Positions 9,523 to 18,443 of a DNA stretch of 64,000 bases are shown in pieces. The DNA lies in contig CALSNJ010000006.1 of assembly GCA_943787745.1 (NCBI GenBank), forward strand, positions 31,692-95,691. The letters run 5' to 3'. Position 1 is the first letter of the stretch; every line of letters begins with the position of its first letter. A program made the position numbers and the translations under genes. The notes under the pieces were generated by a model, which was not told the DNA's origin, ran no database searches, and worked only from the letters and a program-made list of their open reading frames with translations. This DNA is from an uncultured Alphaproteobacteria bacterium. Lineage in GTDB: Bacteria; Pseudomonadota; Alphaproteobacteria; UBA6615.

Positions 9523-9544
9523 AAGCGGCGCGCAAGCGCCGCTT
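9523..9544 (+). terminator. Rho-independent terminator after the cytochrome c gene
   Basis: A 9-bp stem AAGCGGCGC / GCGCCGCTT with a 4-nt loop, followed by TTGTCGTT-type sequence. It lies 30 nt past the cytochrome stop and just before the next ribosome site. Confidence 0.6.
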
Positions 9545-9565
9545 TGTCGTTGAGGAGACATCGTT

Positions 9566-10363
9566 TTGACCGACAACCTCGATTCTGAATTCTCTGCACT
9601 CGCTCATCAGCTTGCCGATGTGGCGGGCGCCGCTGCCATGGCTGTGTTCCGCACCGGTTTCGACATCGAAACCAAGGACGATGCCAGCCCGGTCACGCGC
9701 GCCGATCGTGAAGCGGAAGCCGTCATGCGCGAACGGATCAACGCCACCTTTCCCGACCACGGTATTCTGGGAGAAGAACATGGTGCCGAGCGCTCGGATG
9801 CCGAGTTTGTCTGGGTGCTTGATCCCATCGACGGCACGCGGGCCTTCGTCAACGGCATTCCGCTCTTTGCGACACTGATCGCTCTGGTCCGGGATGGAAT
9901 ACCTGTTCTCGGCTTGAATGCTTTTCCAGCCCTGAACGAGCGCTGGCTCGCCACATCAGATGAACCGACTCGCCATTGGGCGCGGGGGCATGATGGTGTC
10001 GCGGTGCGTGTGCGTGCCTGTCCATCGCTCGCGTCTGCGCAGATGTGCACCACATCTCCCGATATGTTCGATACGGCCGACAGCAACCGCTACGCCCATT
10101 TGAAGGCTGCCGTCCAGGACACACGCTTCGGAACAGACGCCTGGGCCTATTCGATGGTGTCCTCCGGGCACACAGACATGGTCGCCGAAAGTGGCATGCA
10201 ACCCTATGACTACCTGTCGCACGCGGTCATCGTGGCCGGTGCCGGCGGGACCATCACCGACTGGAATGGTCAGCCCCTCAGCATCCATTCGGATGGCTCG
10301 GTTCTGGCCTCAGGTGACGCGACGGTGCATGCTGCCGCTCTTGCGACCCTCAAAACCGACTAA
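9566..10363 (+). CDS. hisN: Inositol-monophosphatase family protein, probably histidinol-phosphatase
   Basis: Mg-dependent phosphatase of the IMPase fold. Metal-binding motifs are GEEHG (E70, E71) and DPIDGTRAFVNG (D86, D89). The C-terminal segment MQPYDYLSHAVIVAGAGG has the PYDY form typical of HisN-type histidinol-phosphate phosphatases rather than the WD of classical inositol phosphatases, so histidine biosynthesis is the preferred role. The start is an unusual TTG at 9566, supported by AGGAG 8 nt upstream; no ATG fits. 265 residues, normal length. Confidence 0.8.
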   Translation: MTDNLDSEFSALAHQLADVAGAAAMAVFRTGFDIETKDDASPVTRADREAEAVMRERINATFPDHGILGEEHGAERSDAEFVWVLDPIDGTRAFVNGIPLFATLIALVRDGIPVLGLNAFPALNERWLATSDEPTRHWARGHDGVAVRVRACPSLASAQMCTTSPDMFDTADSNRYAHLKAAVQDTRFGTDAWAYSMVSSGHTDMVAESGMQPYDYLSHAVIVAGAGGTITDWNGQPLSIHSDGSVLASGDATVHAAALATLKTD

Positions 10364-10385
10364 CCGACTAACCCGGAATACGCCC

Positions 10386-10910
10386 ATGGCCCATGACGTG
10401 CGCATTGCAATTTCCTGCCCAGATCGAACCGGACTTCTTTCGGCTGTCACCGGGCGCCTGTTTGACCTTGAAGCCGATATTGGTGATGCAAGTTTTGCTG
10501 TACTCGGCCAAGCCGCCGAATTCGCCACCGTCGCGAGCCTTCCCGATGCGCTCGAGGCGCGAGAGGTGAAGGACGCGCTGGCCGGTCTCGAAGAACTGGA
10601 CGGCGCGGATATCTCAGTTACGCCTTTTTCACTGGGCGTGACCCATAGTGAAAGCGGTCAAGTGACCCACCGAATCGAAGTGCGTGGCACGGATCGTCCG
10701 GGTCTTGTGGCCCGCCTGACAGAAGCTTTTGCAGATTACGGTGCAAACATTGTCCGTATGGATTGTGAACGGGTACGCGGCGGGGCAAGCGAGGACTATG
10801 TCATTCGCATTGAAGCCTGGATCCCGGATGCCCGCGCCGAGACCTGCCTCGCCGCTGTCGACAACACGGCCCAATCCCTTGGCCTTACGAGCCGTGCCGA
10901 ACCAGCCTGA
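10386..10910 (+). CDS. Tandem ACT-domain protein, GcvR-like
   Basis: Two ACT domains fill the 174 residues: one at MAHDVRIAISCPDRTGLLSAV and one at THRIEVRGTDRPGLVARLTEAF. Proteins of this size and layout belong to the glycine-cleavage regulator (GcvR) / ACT-only group, which act by protein contact and amino-acid sensing rather than DNA binding. The start at 10386 follows the phosphatase by 22 nt, so the pair may be co-transcribed. The ligand cannot be read from the sequence. Confidence 0.75.
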   Translation: MAHDVRIAISCPDRTGLLSAVTGRLFDLEADIGDASFAVLGQAAEFATVASLPDALEAREVKDALAGLEELDGADISVTPFSLGVTHSESGQVTHRIEVRGTDRPGLVARLTEAFADYGANIVRMDCERVRGGASEDYVIRIEAWIPDARAETCLAAVDNTAQSLGLTSRAEPA

Positions 10911-11060
10911 ACATGCCCAAATCCGGCACAAACCGGGTCGAATTGCGGCGGCAAGGCGGCGATCACTAACAACCGTGTGAGCCTGCGTCGGTTTTCCTTG
11001 ATTGGCAGGGGTTTCTGCCCCCATCTAGGGCCTAGTTGTTTGTTTCGTCCGGGAGATCTC

Positions 11061-12917
11061 ATGCGCCGCACCTCATATCTCACACTGATCGCCGGAATCG
11101 GTCTGGCCCTCGCCAGCCCGGCCATGGCCCTGACAGGTACCGACGGCCCGGCCCACGGCATGGCGATGCATGGCGAACCCAAATACGGACCGGCATTCTC
11201 CCATTTCGATTATGCGGACCCCGGTGCCCTCACGGGCGGCGAAGATATACGCCGCGCGATCGGAACCTTTGACAGCCTCAACCCGTTTATCATCCAGGGC
11301 AACCCGGCCGCGGGCATAGGATTGATTTACGACACGCTGACAACGTCATCAGCAGATGAGGCCTTCACCCAGTACTGCCTGCTCTGCGCAACCATGGAAA
11401 TTCCGGACGATCGCTCCTGGGTGGAATACGAACTGCGCCACGATGCGTTTTGGCACGACGGAGAGCCGATCACCCCCGCAGATGTGATTTTCTCGTTCAA
11501 CGCATTGCGCGAGAAAGGCGCCCCCTTCTACCGCTTCTATTATCGCGATGTGACAAAGGTCGAGCAGACCGGGCCGCGCAAGGTGAAGTTCAGCTTTGGG
11601 GACATCCAGAATCCTGAACTGGCCCTGATCGTTGGCCAGCTCCCGATCCTCCCGGCGCATTACTGGGAAACCCGCGACATCGGAAAGACAACACTCGACA
11701 TTCCTCTGGGCAGCGGGCCGTACAAAATTTCGGATGTGAAAGTCGGGCGCTCGATTACGCTTGAGCGTGTCCCGGAATACTGGGGCCGCAATCAACCCAC
11801 GAATATCGGACGCAACAACATCGATACCCTGCGCTATGAGTATTTTCGCGACCCGGGCGTGGGGCGTATTGCCCTTGTTTCGGGTGATATCGACCGGGCG
11901 CGCGAGAATTCATCCAAGGCGTGGGCAACCGAATTCACGGACACCAAACCCGTTCAGGATGGAAAGCTTCTCCTGGAAGAATTCCCTCATCAGCGGACCG
12001 CGCCAATTCAGGGATTCGTGTTCAATCTGCGCAAGCCAATGTTTCAGGACCGCAAGGTCCGCGAAGCCCTGACCAACGCCTTCGACTTCGAGTGGTCCAA
12101 CAAGAACCTTTTTTATGGTGCCTATACCCGGACCGACAGTTTCTTCGACAATTCCGATCTGGGCAGCCGTGGGCTTCTTAAAGATGCCGGTGCGGAAGAA
12201 CGCGAAATTCTTGAACGCTTCCGGGATCAGCTTCCCGCAGAACTGTTCACGCAAGCCTACACGCCACCGACCACAGACGGCTCAGGAACGCGCGGTCTCC
12301 GCGGCAACCTGCGGACCGCAGCGAAACTGCTGGATGACGCCGGATGGGTCATCCAGGACGGCAAGCGCGTGAACGCCGAAACCGGAGCGCCCTTCCAGTT
12401 TGAAATACTGCTCGGCAGCCAGACCTTTGAGCGGATTGCTCTGCCCTTCGCCCGTAATCTCGAGAGACTTGGGATAGAAGCCAAAGTCCGTGTCGTTGAC
12501 GCCTCGCAGTATCGCGAACGGACCGACAGTTTCGACTTCGACATGATCTCGGGAATCTGGGGCCAATCCGAATCCCCTGGGAATGAACAACTGGATTTCT
12601 GGAGCAGCATCGCCGCGGACCGCAATGGATCACGCAACCTTATCGGCATTTCCGACCCGGTGATCGACGAACTCATCGAACTGGTCATTACAGCGCCGAA
12701 CCGGGACAGTCTGATCCAGCGCACCCGCGCGCTCGATCGGGCCCTTATCTGGGGAAACTACGTGATCCCGCAATGGCACAACACGACAGACCGGATCGTC
12801 TTCTGGGACCGCTACGGCATCCCCGAAGTGGTTCCCCGCGGCGGGGTGCAGCTCGACACATGGTGGATCGATCCGGACAAGGATGCCGATATCCGTGCCT
12901 ATCGTGGCCGCCGCTAG
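11061..12917 (+). CDS. yejA: Periplasmic peptide-binding protein YejA
   Basis: Substrate-binding subunit of the YejABEF oligopeptide ABC importer. A signal peptide (MRRTSYLTLIAGIGLALA, cleavage after SPAMA) precedes a family-5 solute-binding domain; FHYAD-like SHFDYADPGALTGG and the stretch ILLGSQTFERIALPFARNLE are seen. 618 residues is normal for YejA. The start at 11061 gives a clean signal peptide after GGGAGA. It heads a four-gene operon; YejABEF imports peptides including the Trojan-horse antibiotic microcin C in enterobacteria. Confidence 0.88.
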   Translation: MRRTSYLTLIAGIGLALASPAMALTGTDGPAHGMAMHGEPKYGPAFSHFDYADPGALTGGEDIRRAIGTFDSLNPFIIQGNPAAGIGLIYDTLTTSSADEAFTQYCLLCATMEIPDDRSWVEYELRHDAFWHDGEPITPADVIFSFNALREKGAPFYRFYYRDVTKVEQTGPRKVKFSFGDIQNPELALIVGQLPILPAHYWETRDIGKTTLDIPLGSGPYKISDVKVGRSITLERVPEYWGRNQPTNIGRNNIDTLRYEYFRDPGVGRIALVSGDIDRARENSSKAWATEFTDTKPVQDGKLLLEEFPHQRTAPIQGFVFNLRKPMFQDRKVREALTNAFDFEWSNKNLFYGAYTRTDSFFDNSDLGSRGLLKDAGAEEREILERFRDQLPAELFTQAYTPPTTDGSGTRGLRGNLRTAAKLLDDAGWVIQDGKRVNAETGAPFQFEILLGSQTFERIALPFARNLERLGIEAKVRVVDASQYRERTDSFDFDMISGIWGQSESPGNEQLDFWSSIAADRNGSRNLIGISDPVIDELIELVITAPNRDSLIQRTRALDRALIWGNYVIPQWHNTTDRIVFWDRYGIPEVVPRGGVQLDTWWIDPDKDADIRAYRGRR

Positions 12918-12950
12918 CACCGACGCGTAAGGGCAGGATAGTCTCACACC

Positions 12951-14066
12951 ATGCTCGCGTATATCGTTCGCCGTCTGCTGCTGATCATTCCCACCCTGTT
13001 TGGGATCATCCTGCTCAACTTCGCCATCGTGCAATTTGCACCGGGTGGACCTGTCGAGCAGATGATTGCACAAATTCAGGGCACGGCTGTCGATGCAACC
13101 TCGCGTGTGTCTGGCGGGTTGGGCGATGGCGGCCAGTCCAGCATCGACCAGCTGAACGGCGATACCAGCACGAGCTTTGAATCCAAATATCGCGGCGCGC
13201 GCGGCCTGCCGCCCGAATTCATCGAAGAACTGGAAAAGCTTGTCGGCTTTGACAAGCCGCCCCATGAACGTTTCTTCCTGATGATGAAGAACTACCTCCA
13301 GTTCGATTTCGGCAACAGCTTCTTTCAGGACAGGCCGGTTATCGATCTGGTTCTCGAAAAACTGCCAGTCTCCATCACCATCGGGTTCTGGACCACAATC
13401 TTCCTGTATGGCATTTCGATTCCATTGGGCATCGCCAAAGCCGTAAGAGACGGCACAAGATTCGACGCTTGGACAAGTGTTGTCGTGATTGCCGGGAATG
13501 CGCTGCCCTCCTTCATGATCGCCATTCTGGGGATTCAGCTTTTCGCCAGCGGCAACTTTGTCGACTGGCTGCCGCTCCGTGGTCTGACATCAGACAATTT
13601 CGCCGAGCTGAGCTTTTTCGGAAAAATTGGTGACTACCTGCTGCACATCGCATTGCCGGTCGGGTCTCTCGTTATAGGCGGCTACGCCGCATTGACCATG
13701 CTGACCAAGAACTCCTTCCTGGATCAGATTTCCCAGCAATACGTTATCACGGCCCGCGCCAAAGGGCTGGAGCAAGGCCGGGTGCTCTACGGGCATGTCT
13801 TCCGCAACGCCATGCTGATCGTGATCTCCGGGTTTCCAGCAGCGTTTCTCTCCATCCTGTTTGGCGGCGCGCTGCTGATTGAGATAATTTTCTCGCTCGA
13901 TGGCCTTGGCCTTCTGGGATTTGAAGCGGTGCTCAACCGTGACTATCCGATCGTTTTCGCCACATTGTATGTCTTCGGCCTGATGGGTTTGCTGATCAAG
14001 CTGGTGACGGATGTGACCTATGTGCTGGTCGATCCCCGGATCGATTTCGAAAGCCGTGAGGTCTGA
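12951..14066 (+). CDS. yejB: Peptide ABC transporter permease YejB
   Basis: Inner-membrane permease of the binding-protein-dependent type. The start MLAYIVRRLLLIIPTLFGII is the usual first membrane helix. The long periplasmic insert (residues about 45-110, with the LPPEFIEELEKLVGFDKPP segment) separates YejB from ordinary DppB. The EAA-type coupling motif (ITARAKGLEQGRVLYGHVFR) lies near residue 265. 371 residues. The stop is 1 nt before the yejE ATG. Confidence 0.93.
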   Translation: MLAYIVRRLLLIIPTLFGIILLNFAIVQFAPGGPVEQMIAQIQGTAVDATSRVSGGLGDGGQSSIDQLNGDTSTSFESKYRGARGLPPEFIEELEKLVGFDKPPHERFFLMMKNYLQFDFGNSFFQDRPVIDLVLEKLPVSITIGFWTTIFLYGISIPLGIAKAVRDGTRFDAWTSVVVIAGNALPSFMIAILGIQLFASGNFVDWLPLRGLTSDNFAELSFFGKIGDYLLHIALPVGSLVIGGYAALTMLTKNSFLDQISQQYVITARAKGLEQGRVLYGHVFRNAMLIVISGFPAAFLSILFGGALLIEIIFSLDGLGLLGFEAVLNRDYPIVFATLYVFGLMGLLIKLVTDVTYVLVDPRIDFESREV

Positions 14067-14067
14067 G

Positions 14068-15144
14068 ATGACGTCGGCGACCACCAGCGCACGCAGCTTC
14101 TTCGGCATGACAATCACGCCTCTCACGGCACGTCGTTTGACCAATTTTCGGGCCAACAAGCGCGGCTACTGGTCGTTGTGGATATTCCTGACCCTGTTTG
14201 TCCTGTCGCTGTTTGCTGAATTCATCGCCAACGACAAACCGTTGCTTGTTCGTTTCGACGGCGCGTTCTATGTCCCGATACTCGAGGCCTATCCCGAAAC
14301 CACCTTTGGTGGAGATTTCGAAACTGAGACCGACTACACCGATCCTTTTGTTGTTGAACTGATCGAAGAGAAGGGCTGGCTGCTCATGCCGCTCATCCCC
14401 TACAGCTTCGACACACCGGTCACCGATCTGCCAACACCCGCCCCCTCCGCACCCACAGCACAGAACTGGCTCGGCACGGATGATCAGGCCCGGGATGTCA
14501 CGGCTCGCCTGATCTATGGGTTTCGTATTTCCGTGCTCTTCGGCATGTCGCTCACCATCCTCGCCAGTATCATCGGCGTGATTGCAGGTGCGGTGCAGGG
14601 TTATTACGGCGGCTGGGTGGATCTTGGCTTTCAGCGCTTTATCGAGGTTTGGGAAGGTATGCCTTTCCTGTTTGTGCTGCTGATCGTTGCCAGCCTGTTT
14701 GTGCCCGGATTCTGGACATTGTTATTCATCATGTTGCTGTTCAGCTGGACCGGGCTCGTGGGTGTTGTGCGCGCGGAATTCCTTCGCGCCCGGAACTTTG
14801 ACTATGTGCGGGCTGCGCGCGCACTTGGACTGGGCAACCGGCTGATCATGTTCCGCCATGTGCTCCCCAATGCCATGGTCGCCACGATCACCTTCCTGCC
14901 GTTCACACTGGTTGGCGGTCTAACCGCACTGACCGGACTCGACTTCCTGGGTCTGGGTCTGCCCCCGGGGTCGCCATCGCTCGGCGAATTGCTCAAACAG
15001 GCCAAAGAGAACTTCACAGCGGAATGGCTTACATTTGCCGCCGTGTTTTCAATTACCGTTATGCTGATGCTGGTCGTATTCGTTGGTGAGGCGGTGCGCG
15101 ATGCGTTTGATCCACGCAAGCAGATTTCAGGAGATACCGGGTGA
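14068..15144 (+). CDS. yejE: Peptide ABC transporter permease YejE
   Basis: Second permease of the importer. The N-terminus RANKRGYWSLWIFLTLFVL followed by EFIANDKPLLVRFDGAFYVP is diagnostic of YejE, as is the periplasmic ETTFGGDFETETDYTDP region before the membrane domain. The EAA loop reads RAARALGLGNRLIMFRHVLP. The start at 14068 follows the yejB stop by 1 nt and gives 358 residues. Its TGA overlaps the yejF ATG (TGATG), so translation is coupled. Confidence 0.94.
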   Translation: MTSATTSARSFFGMTITPLTARRLTNFRANKRGYWSLWIFLTLFVLSLFAEFIANDKPLLVRFDGAFYVPILEAYPETTFGGDFETETDYTDPFVVELIEEKGWLLMPLIPYSFDTPVTDLPTPAPSAPTAQNWLGTDDQARDVTARLIYGFRISVLFGMSLTILASIIGVIAGAVQGYYGGWVDLGFQRFIEVWEGMPFLFVLLIVASLFVPGFWTLLFIMLLFSWTGLVGVVRAEFLRARNFDYVRAARALGLGNRLIMFRHVLPNAMVATITFLPFTLVGGLTALTGLDFLGLGLPPGSPSLGELLKQAKENFTAEWLTFAAVFSITVMLMLVVFVGEAVRDAFDPRKQISGDTG

Positions 15145-16775
15145 TGGCCGAACCGTTGCTCAAAGTCGAAAACCTGCGTGTTGATTTTTCGACACCCAAC
15201 GGTGCTGTCCAGGCCGTGAAGGGCATTTCGTTTGAAGTCGGGAAAGGCGAGACCCTGGCGCTGGTCGGGGAGTCCGGGTCGGGGAAATCCGTCAGCGCAC
15301 TTTCGATCCTTCAGCTCCTGCCCTACCCGGTTGCGCAACATCCCGAAGGCTCGATCCTGTTCGAGGGAGAAGAGCTCGTAAATGCACCCGACCCCAAACT
15401 GCGTGCGATCCGGGGCAACGACATCGCGATGATTTTTCAGGAGCCGATGACATCGCTCAACCCGCTCCACACCATTGAAAAGCAAATCAACGAGGTTCTG
15501 TTCGTCCACAAGGGACTTTCGCGCAGTGCAGCGCGCGCGCGCACACTGGAACTGCTGAAACTCGTCGGCTTGTCAGACGCTGACAAACGCCTGAACGCCT
15601 ACCCTCACGAGCTTTCCGGCGGCCAACGTCAGCGCGTCATGATTGCCATGGCACTCGCCAATGAACCCAAACTTCTGATCGCCGACGAGCCCACCACCGC
15701 GCTTGATGTCACGATCCAGGCGCAGATTCTCGAACTCCTCGACGACCTGAAGGACAAGTTCGGGATGTCGATGCTGTTCATCACCCACGACCTCGGCATT
15801 GTGCGAAAAATGGCCGACCGGGTTTGCGTGATGAACCAGGGTGAGATCGTGGAACACGGTCTCACCGAGGCCATTTTCGAAAGCCCGTCCCACACCTACA
15901 CCAAGCACCTGCTTGATGCGGAGCCGTCCGGGACAGCACTCGCCCCCGACCATGGGGCCCCGAAAATCATGAAAGCGGATGACCTGCGGGTCTATTTCCC
16001 GATCAAGGCCGGCCTCATGCGTCGAACCGTCGATCACGTGAAGGCTGTCGATGGCATCACTGTGGAAATTCGAGAGGGACAAACGGTCGGTGTCGTCGGG
16101 GAATCGGGGTCCGGTAAAACCACGCTTGGGCTCGCCATGCTGCGATTGATCTCATCTGACGGCCCCATCGAGTTTGAGGGCAAACAGATCGGCAATTTGC
16201 GTAGCAGCGAGTTGCGTCCCCTGCGGCGCGAAATGCAGGTGGTGTTCCAGGACCCCTATGGCTCGCTCTCTCCACGCATGTCGATCGCTCAGATCATCGA
16301 AGAAGGATTGAAAGTCCACAAGCTTGGTGGCAATGCCGCCGAACGCGACGAAATGATCGTCAAAGTTATGGAGGAAGTCGGGCTCGACCCCGCGGCGCGA
16401 CACCGATACCCACACGAATTCTCCGGCGGCCAACGCCAGCGTGTTGCCATTGCCCGCGCCCTTGTCTTGCGGCCAAAGTTCATTGTTCTCGACGAGCCGA
16501 CATCCGCACTGGACAGATCCGTGCAAGCCCAGATCATTGATCTGCTGCGCGGCCTGCAGGAGAAGTACAAACTCGCCTATCTGTTTATCAGTCATGATCT
16601 CAAGGTCGTGCGCGCGATCTCCAACCATGTGATTGTCATGCGCAACGGGAAGGTGGTTGAACAGGGCCCTGCGGACCAGATTTTCGATCATCCGAAAGAG
16701 GACTACACCAAGGCCCTGATGGCTGCCGCCTTCGACCTCGCCGCCGTGGGTGCCGGCGATTCCGTCGCCACCTGA
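15144..16775 (+). CDS. yejF: Duplicated peptide ABC transporter ATPase YejF
   Basis: Two ABC ATPase domains in one chain drive import through YejB/YejE. Domain 1 has Walker A GESGSGKSVS, signature LSGGQRQRVMIAMAL and Walker B LLIADEPTTALD; domain 2 has GESGSGKTTLG, FSGGQRQRVAIARAL and FIVLDEPTSALD. Both H-loops (FITHDLG, FISHDLK) are present, so both sites look competent. 543 residues from the ATG at 15144; GTG at 15141 is also possible. Last gene of the operon. Confidence 0.95.
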   Translation: MAEPLLKVENLRVDFSTPNGAVQAVKGISFEVGKGETLALVGESGSGKSVSALSILQLLPYPVAQHPEGSILFEGEELVNAPDPKLRAIRGNDIAMIFQEPMTSLNPLHTIEKQINEVLFVHKGLSRSAARARTLELLKLVGLSDADKRLNAYPHELSGGQRQRVMIAMALANEPKLLIADEPTTALDVTIQAQILELLDDLKDKFGMSMLFITHDLGIVRKMADRVCVMNQGEIVEHGLTEAIFESPSHTYTKHLLDAEPSGTALAPDHGAPKIMKADDLRVYFPIKAGLMRRTVDHVKAVDGITVEIREGQTVGVVGESGSGKTTLGLAMLRLISSDGPIEFEGKQIGNLRSSELRPLRREMQVVFQDPYGSLSPRMSIAQIIEEGLKVHKLGGNAAERDEMIVKVMEEVGLDPAARHRYPHEFSGGQRQRVAIARALVLRPKFIVLDEPTSALDRSVQAQIIDLLRGLQEKYKLAYLFISHDLKVVRAISNHVIVMRNGKVVEQGPADQIFDHPKEDYTKALMAAAFDLAAVGAGDSVAT

Positions 16776-16784
16776 TCATCTGCT

Positions 16785-17720
16785 ATGGCTGTCCTCATCA
16801 TTGCCCCCGGACTGAAAGCTGATTGGTGGGCGCGCGAACTCAACAAGCAGAACGCTGCTCTCGACGTCCGGATCTGGCCTGACACCGGAAACCCTAGCGA
16901 TATCGAGCATGCCCTCGCCTGGAAACCGCCCGCAGGAGTGCTTGCCACCTACCCCAATCTGAAAGTGGTTTTCTCCTTGGGAGCCGGCGTGGACCATCTG
17001 CTCATCGACCCCGACTTTCCCAATACGGCGGCAATCTCCCGAGTGGTCGATCCCTACCTGACAGCCGGGATTGTCGAGTATGTGGTGTTGCACGTGCTGC
17101 GCTATCACAAAAATCAACCGGCACTGAATGACCAACAACATGCAAAAGTCTGGGATGACCGCGCCCACGAGTTGAAACAGGCCGATGAACGCCGGGTCGG
17201 CATTCTGGGTCTTGGCGAACTCGGGCAATCCGCCGCCAAAGCTCTCGTGGCGCTGAATTTTGACGTGGCGGGCTGGAGCCGGTCCCCCAAGAATATTCCT
17301 GGCGTCACCTGTTTTCACGGTATGGATGGTCTGGCCAAACTTCTTCCGCGCACCGATATTCTGGTCTGCCTGCTCCCCCTCACCCCGGAAACCGAAGGCC
17401 TCCTCTGCGCCGATCTGTTTGCACAATTGGCGGACGGCGCGCGCCTCATCAACGCTGCGCGTGGCGGTCATCTGGTGGAAGAGGACCTGATTCCAGCTCT
17501 GGATTCAAAACGTCTGGTGCATGCAACGCTCGACGTTTTCCGAACAGAGCCTCTACCGAAGGGCCATCCATTCTGGAACCACCCGAAAATTACAGTGACT
17601 CCGCATAACGCATCCATCACAGATCCACGGAGTGTCGCCCGCCAGATCGTGGAGGGTATTTCAGCCGTTGAACGCGGCGACCCCTTGCCCAATGCGGTGG
17701 ATACAGCGCTCGGGTATTAG
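16785..17720 (+). CDS. ghrA: Glyoxylate/hydroxypyruvate reductase A-like dehydrogenase
   Basis: NAD(P)H-dependent 2-hydroxyacid dehydrogenase reducing glyoxylate or hydroxypyruvate. The Rossmann motif is GILGLGELGQSAAKAL, and the catalytic triad is visible as Arg in INAARGGHLVEED, Glu in DVFRTEPLPKGHPFW and His in VTPHNAS. The 311-residue length and the short nucleotide-proximal lid match GhrA rather than the longer GhrB type. It starts 9 nt after yejF, so it may be read through from that operon. Confidence 0.88.
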   Translation: MAVLIIAPGLKADWWARELNKQNAALDVRIWPDTGNPSDIEHALAWKPPAGVLATYPNLKVVFSLGAGVDHLLIDPDFPNTAAISRVVDPYLTAGIVEYVVLHVLRYHKNQPALNDQQHAKVWDDRAHELKQADERRVGILGLGELGQSAAKALVALNFDVAGWSRSPKNIPGVTCFHGMDGLAKLLPRTDILVCLLPLTPETEGLLCADLFAQLADGARLINAARGGHLVEEDLIPALDSKRLVHATLDVFRTEPLPKGHPFWNHPKITVTPHNASITDPRSVARQIVEGISAVERGDPLPNAVDTALGY

Positions 17721-17730
17721 CCCACCGGCA

Positions 17731-18351
17731 TCAGGCCAGTTCGATATCGACCCATTTCTTGAAACCGTCGTCATCGGCGAAGGCGTCATACCAACGCCTG
17801 ATGTTGGGTGCCTCAATCCGGTCAATGTCCAGATTGAACCAGCGATGAGCAATCGGCGCGATCGGTATATCGGCCAACGTAAAAGCACTGCCGGCGACAA
17901 ACTCGTTCTCCGCCAGCTGATCCTCCAGCACCTGCATCGCAGCGTTCCACTGAACCCGTGCACCATCAATGACATCCTGATTGCGATCTTCCGGCTTGGT
18001 GCGGACCAATCCTATAAAGACCGGCACATGCCGCGGCGCGAGCAGGGACAGTTCCCAGTCCATCCATCGTTCCACGGTCTGACGCGCCATGAAATCCGAT
18101 GGATAAAGGTCACTTTTTGACTGTCGTGCGAGATATCGAATGATGCTGTTGGATTCCCACATCACAAAATCTCCATCGATCACGACCGGTACACGGCCGT
18201 TGGGATTCATCGCGAGGTATTCAGGGGAATCGTTGCGACCAAAAGCGCCGCCAATGTCGTTGTCATGTTCATAAACCCTGTTCTGCGAATCACAGTACCA
18301 GAGAACTTTCTGCACATTTGTCGACGTCGCGCGTCCCAGAACTTTCAACAT
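17731..18351 (-). CDS. Glutathione S-transferase family protein
   Basis: GST fold: the thioredoxin-like N-terminal domain holds the cis-Pro segment NGRVPVVIDGD and the glutathione-contacting WESNSIIRYLARQ; the all-helical C-terminal domain has FTLADIPIAPIAHRWF. The start at 18351 (MLKVLGRATSTNVQKVLW) is preferred because GGAG lies 8 nt upstream; it gives 206 residues. The substrate cannot be inferred. Convergent with ghrA, 10 nt apart, and downstream of a terminator that isolates it from the next gene. Confidence 0.85.
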   Translation of the reverse strand: MLKVLGRATSTNVQKVLWYCDSQNRVYEHDNDIGGAFGRNDSPEYLAMNPNGRVPVVIDGDFVMWESNSIIRYLARQSKSDLYPSDFMARQTVERWMDWELSLLAPRHVPVFIGLVRTKPEDRNQDVIDGARVQWNAAMQVLEDQLAENEFVAGSAFTLADIPIAPIAHRWFNLDIDRIEAPNIRRWYDAFADDDGFKKWVDIELA

Positions 18352-18388
18352 AAACAGACTCCAAGCAGGGTATTCATCCAAAGAAGAA

Positions 18389-18410
18389 GGGGCCGCAAAT
18401 CTGCGGCCCC
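18389..18410 (-). terminator. Terminator of the luciferase-like monooxygenase gene
   Basis: Minus-strand stem GGGGCCGCA / TGCGGCCCC (9 bp, 4-nt loop) followed by TTCTTCTTT. It lies about 35 nt past the monooxygenase stop and just upstream of the GST gene. Confidence 0.75.
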
Positions 18411-18443
18411 TGTATTCTAAACGGTTTGTCGTATTTGCAGAAA

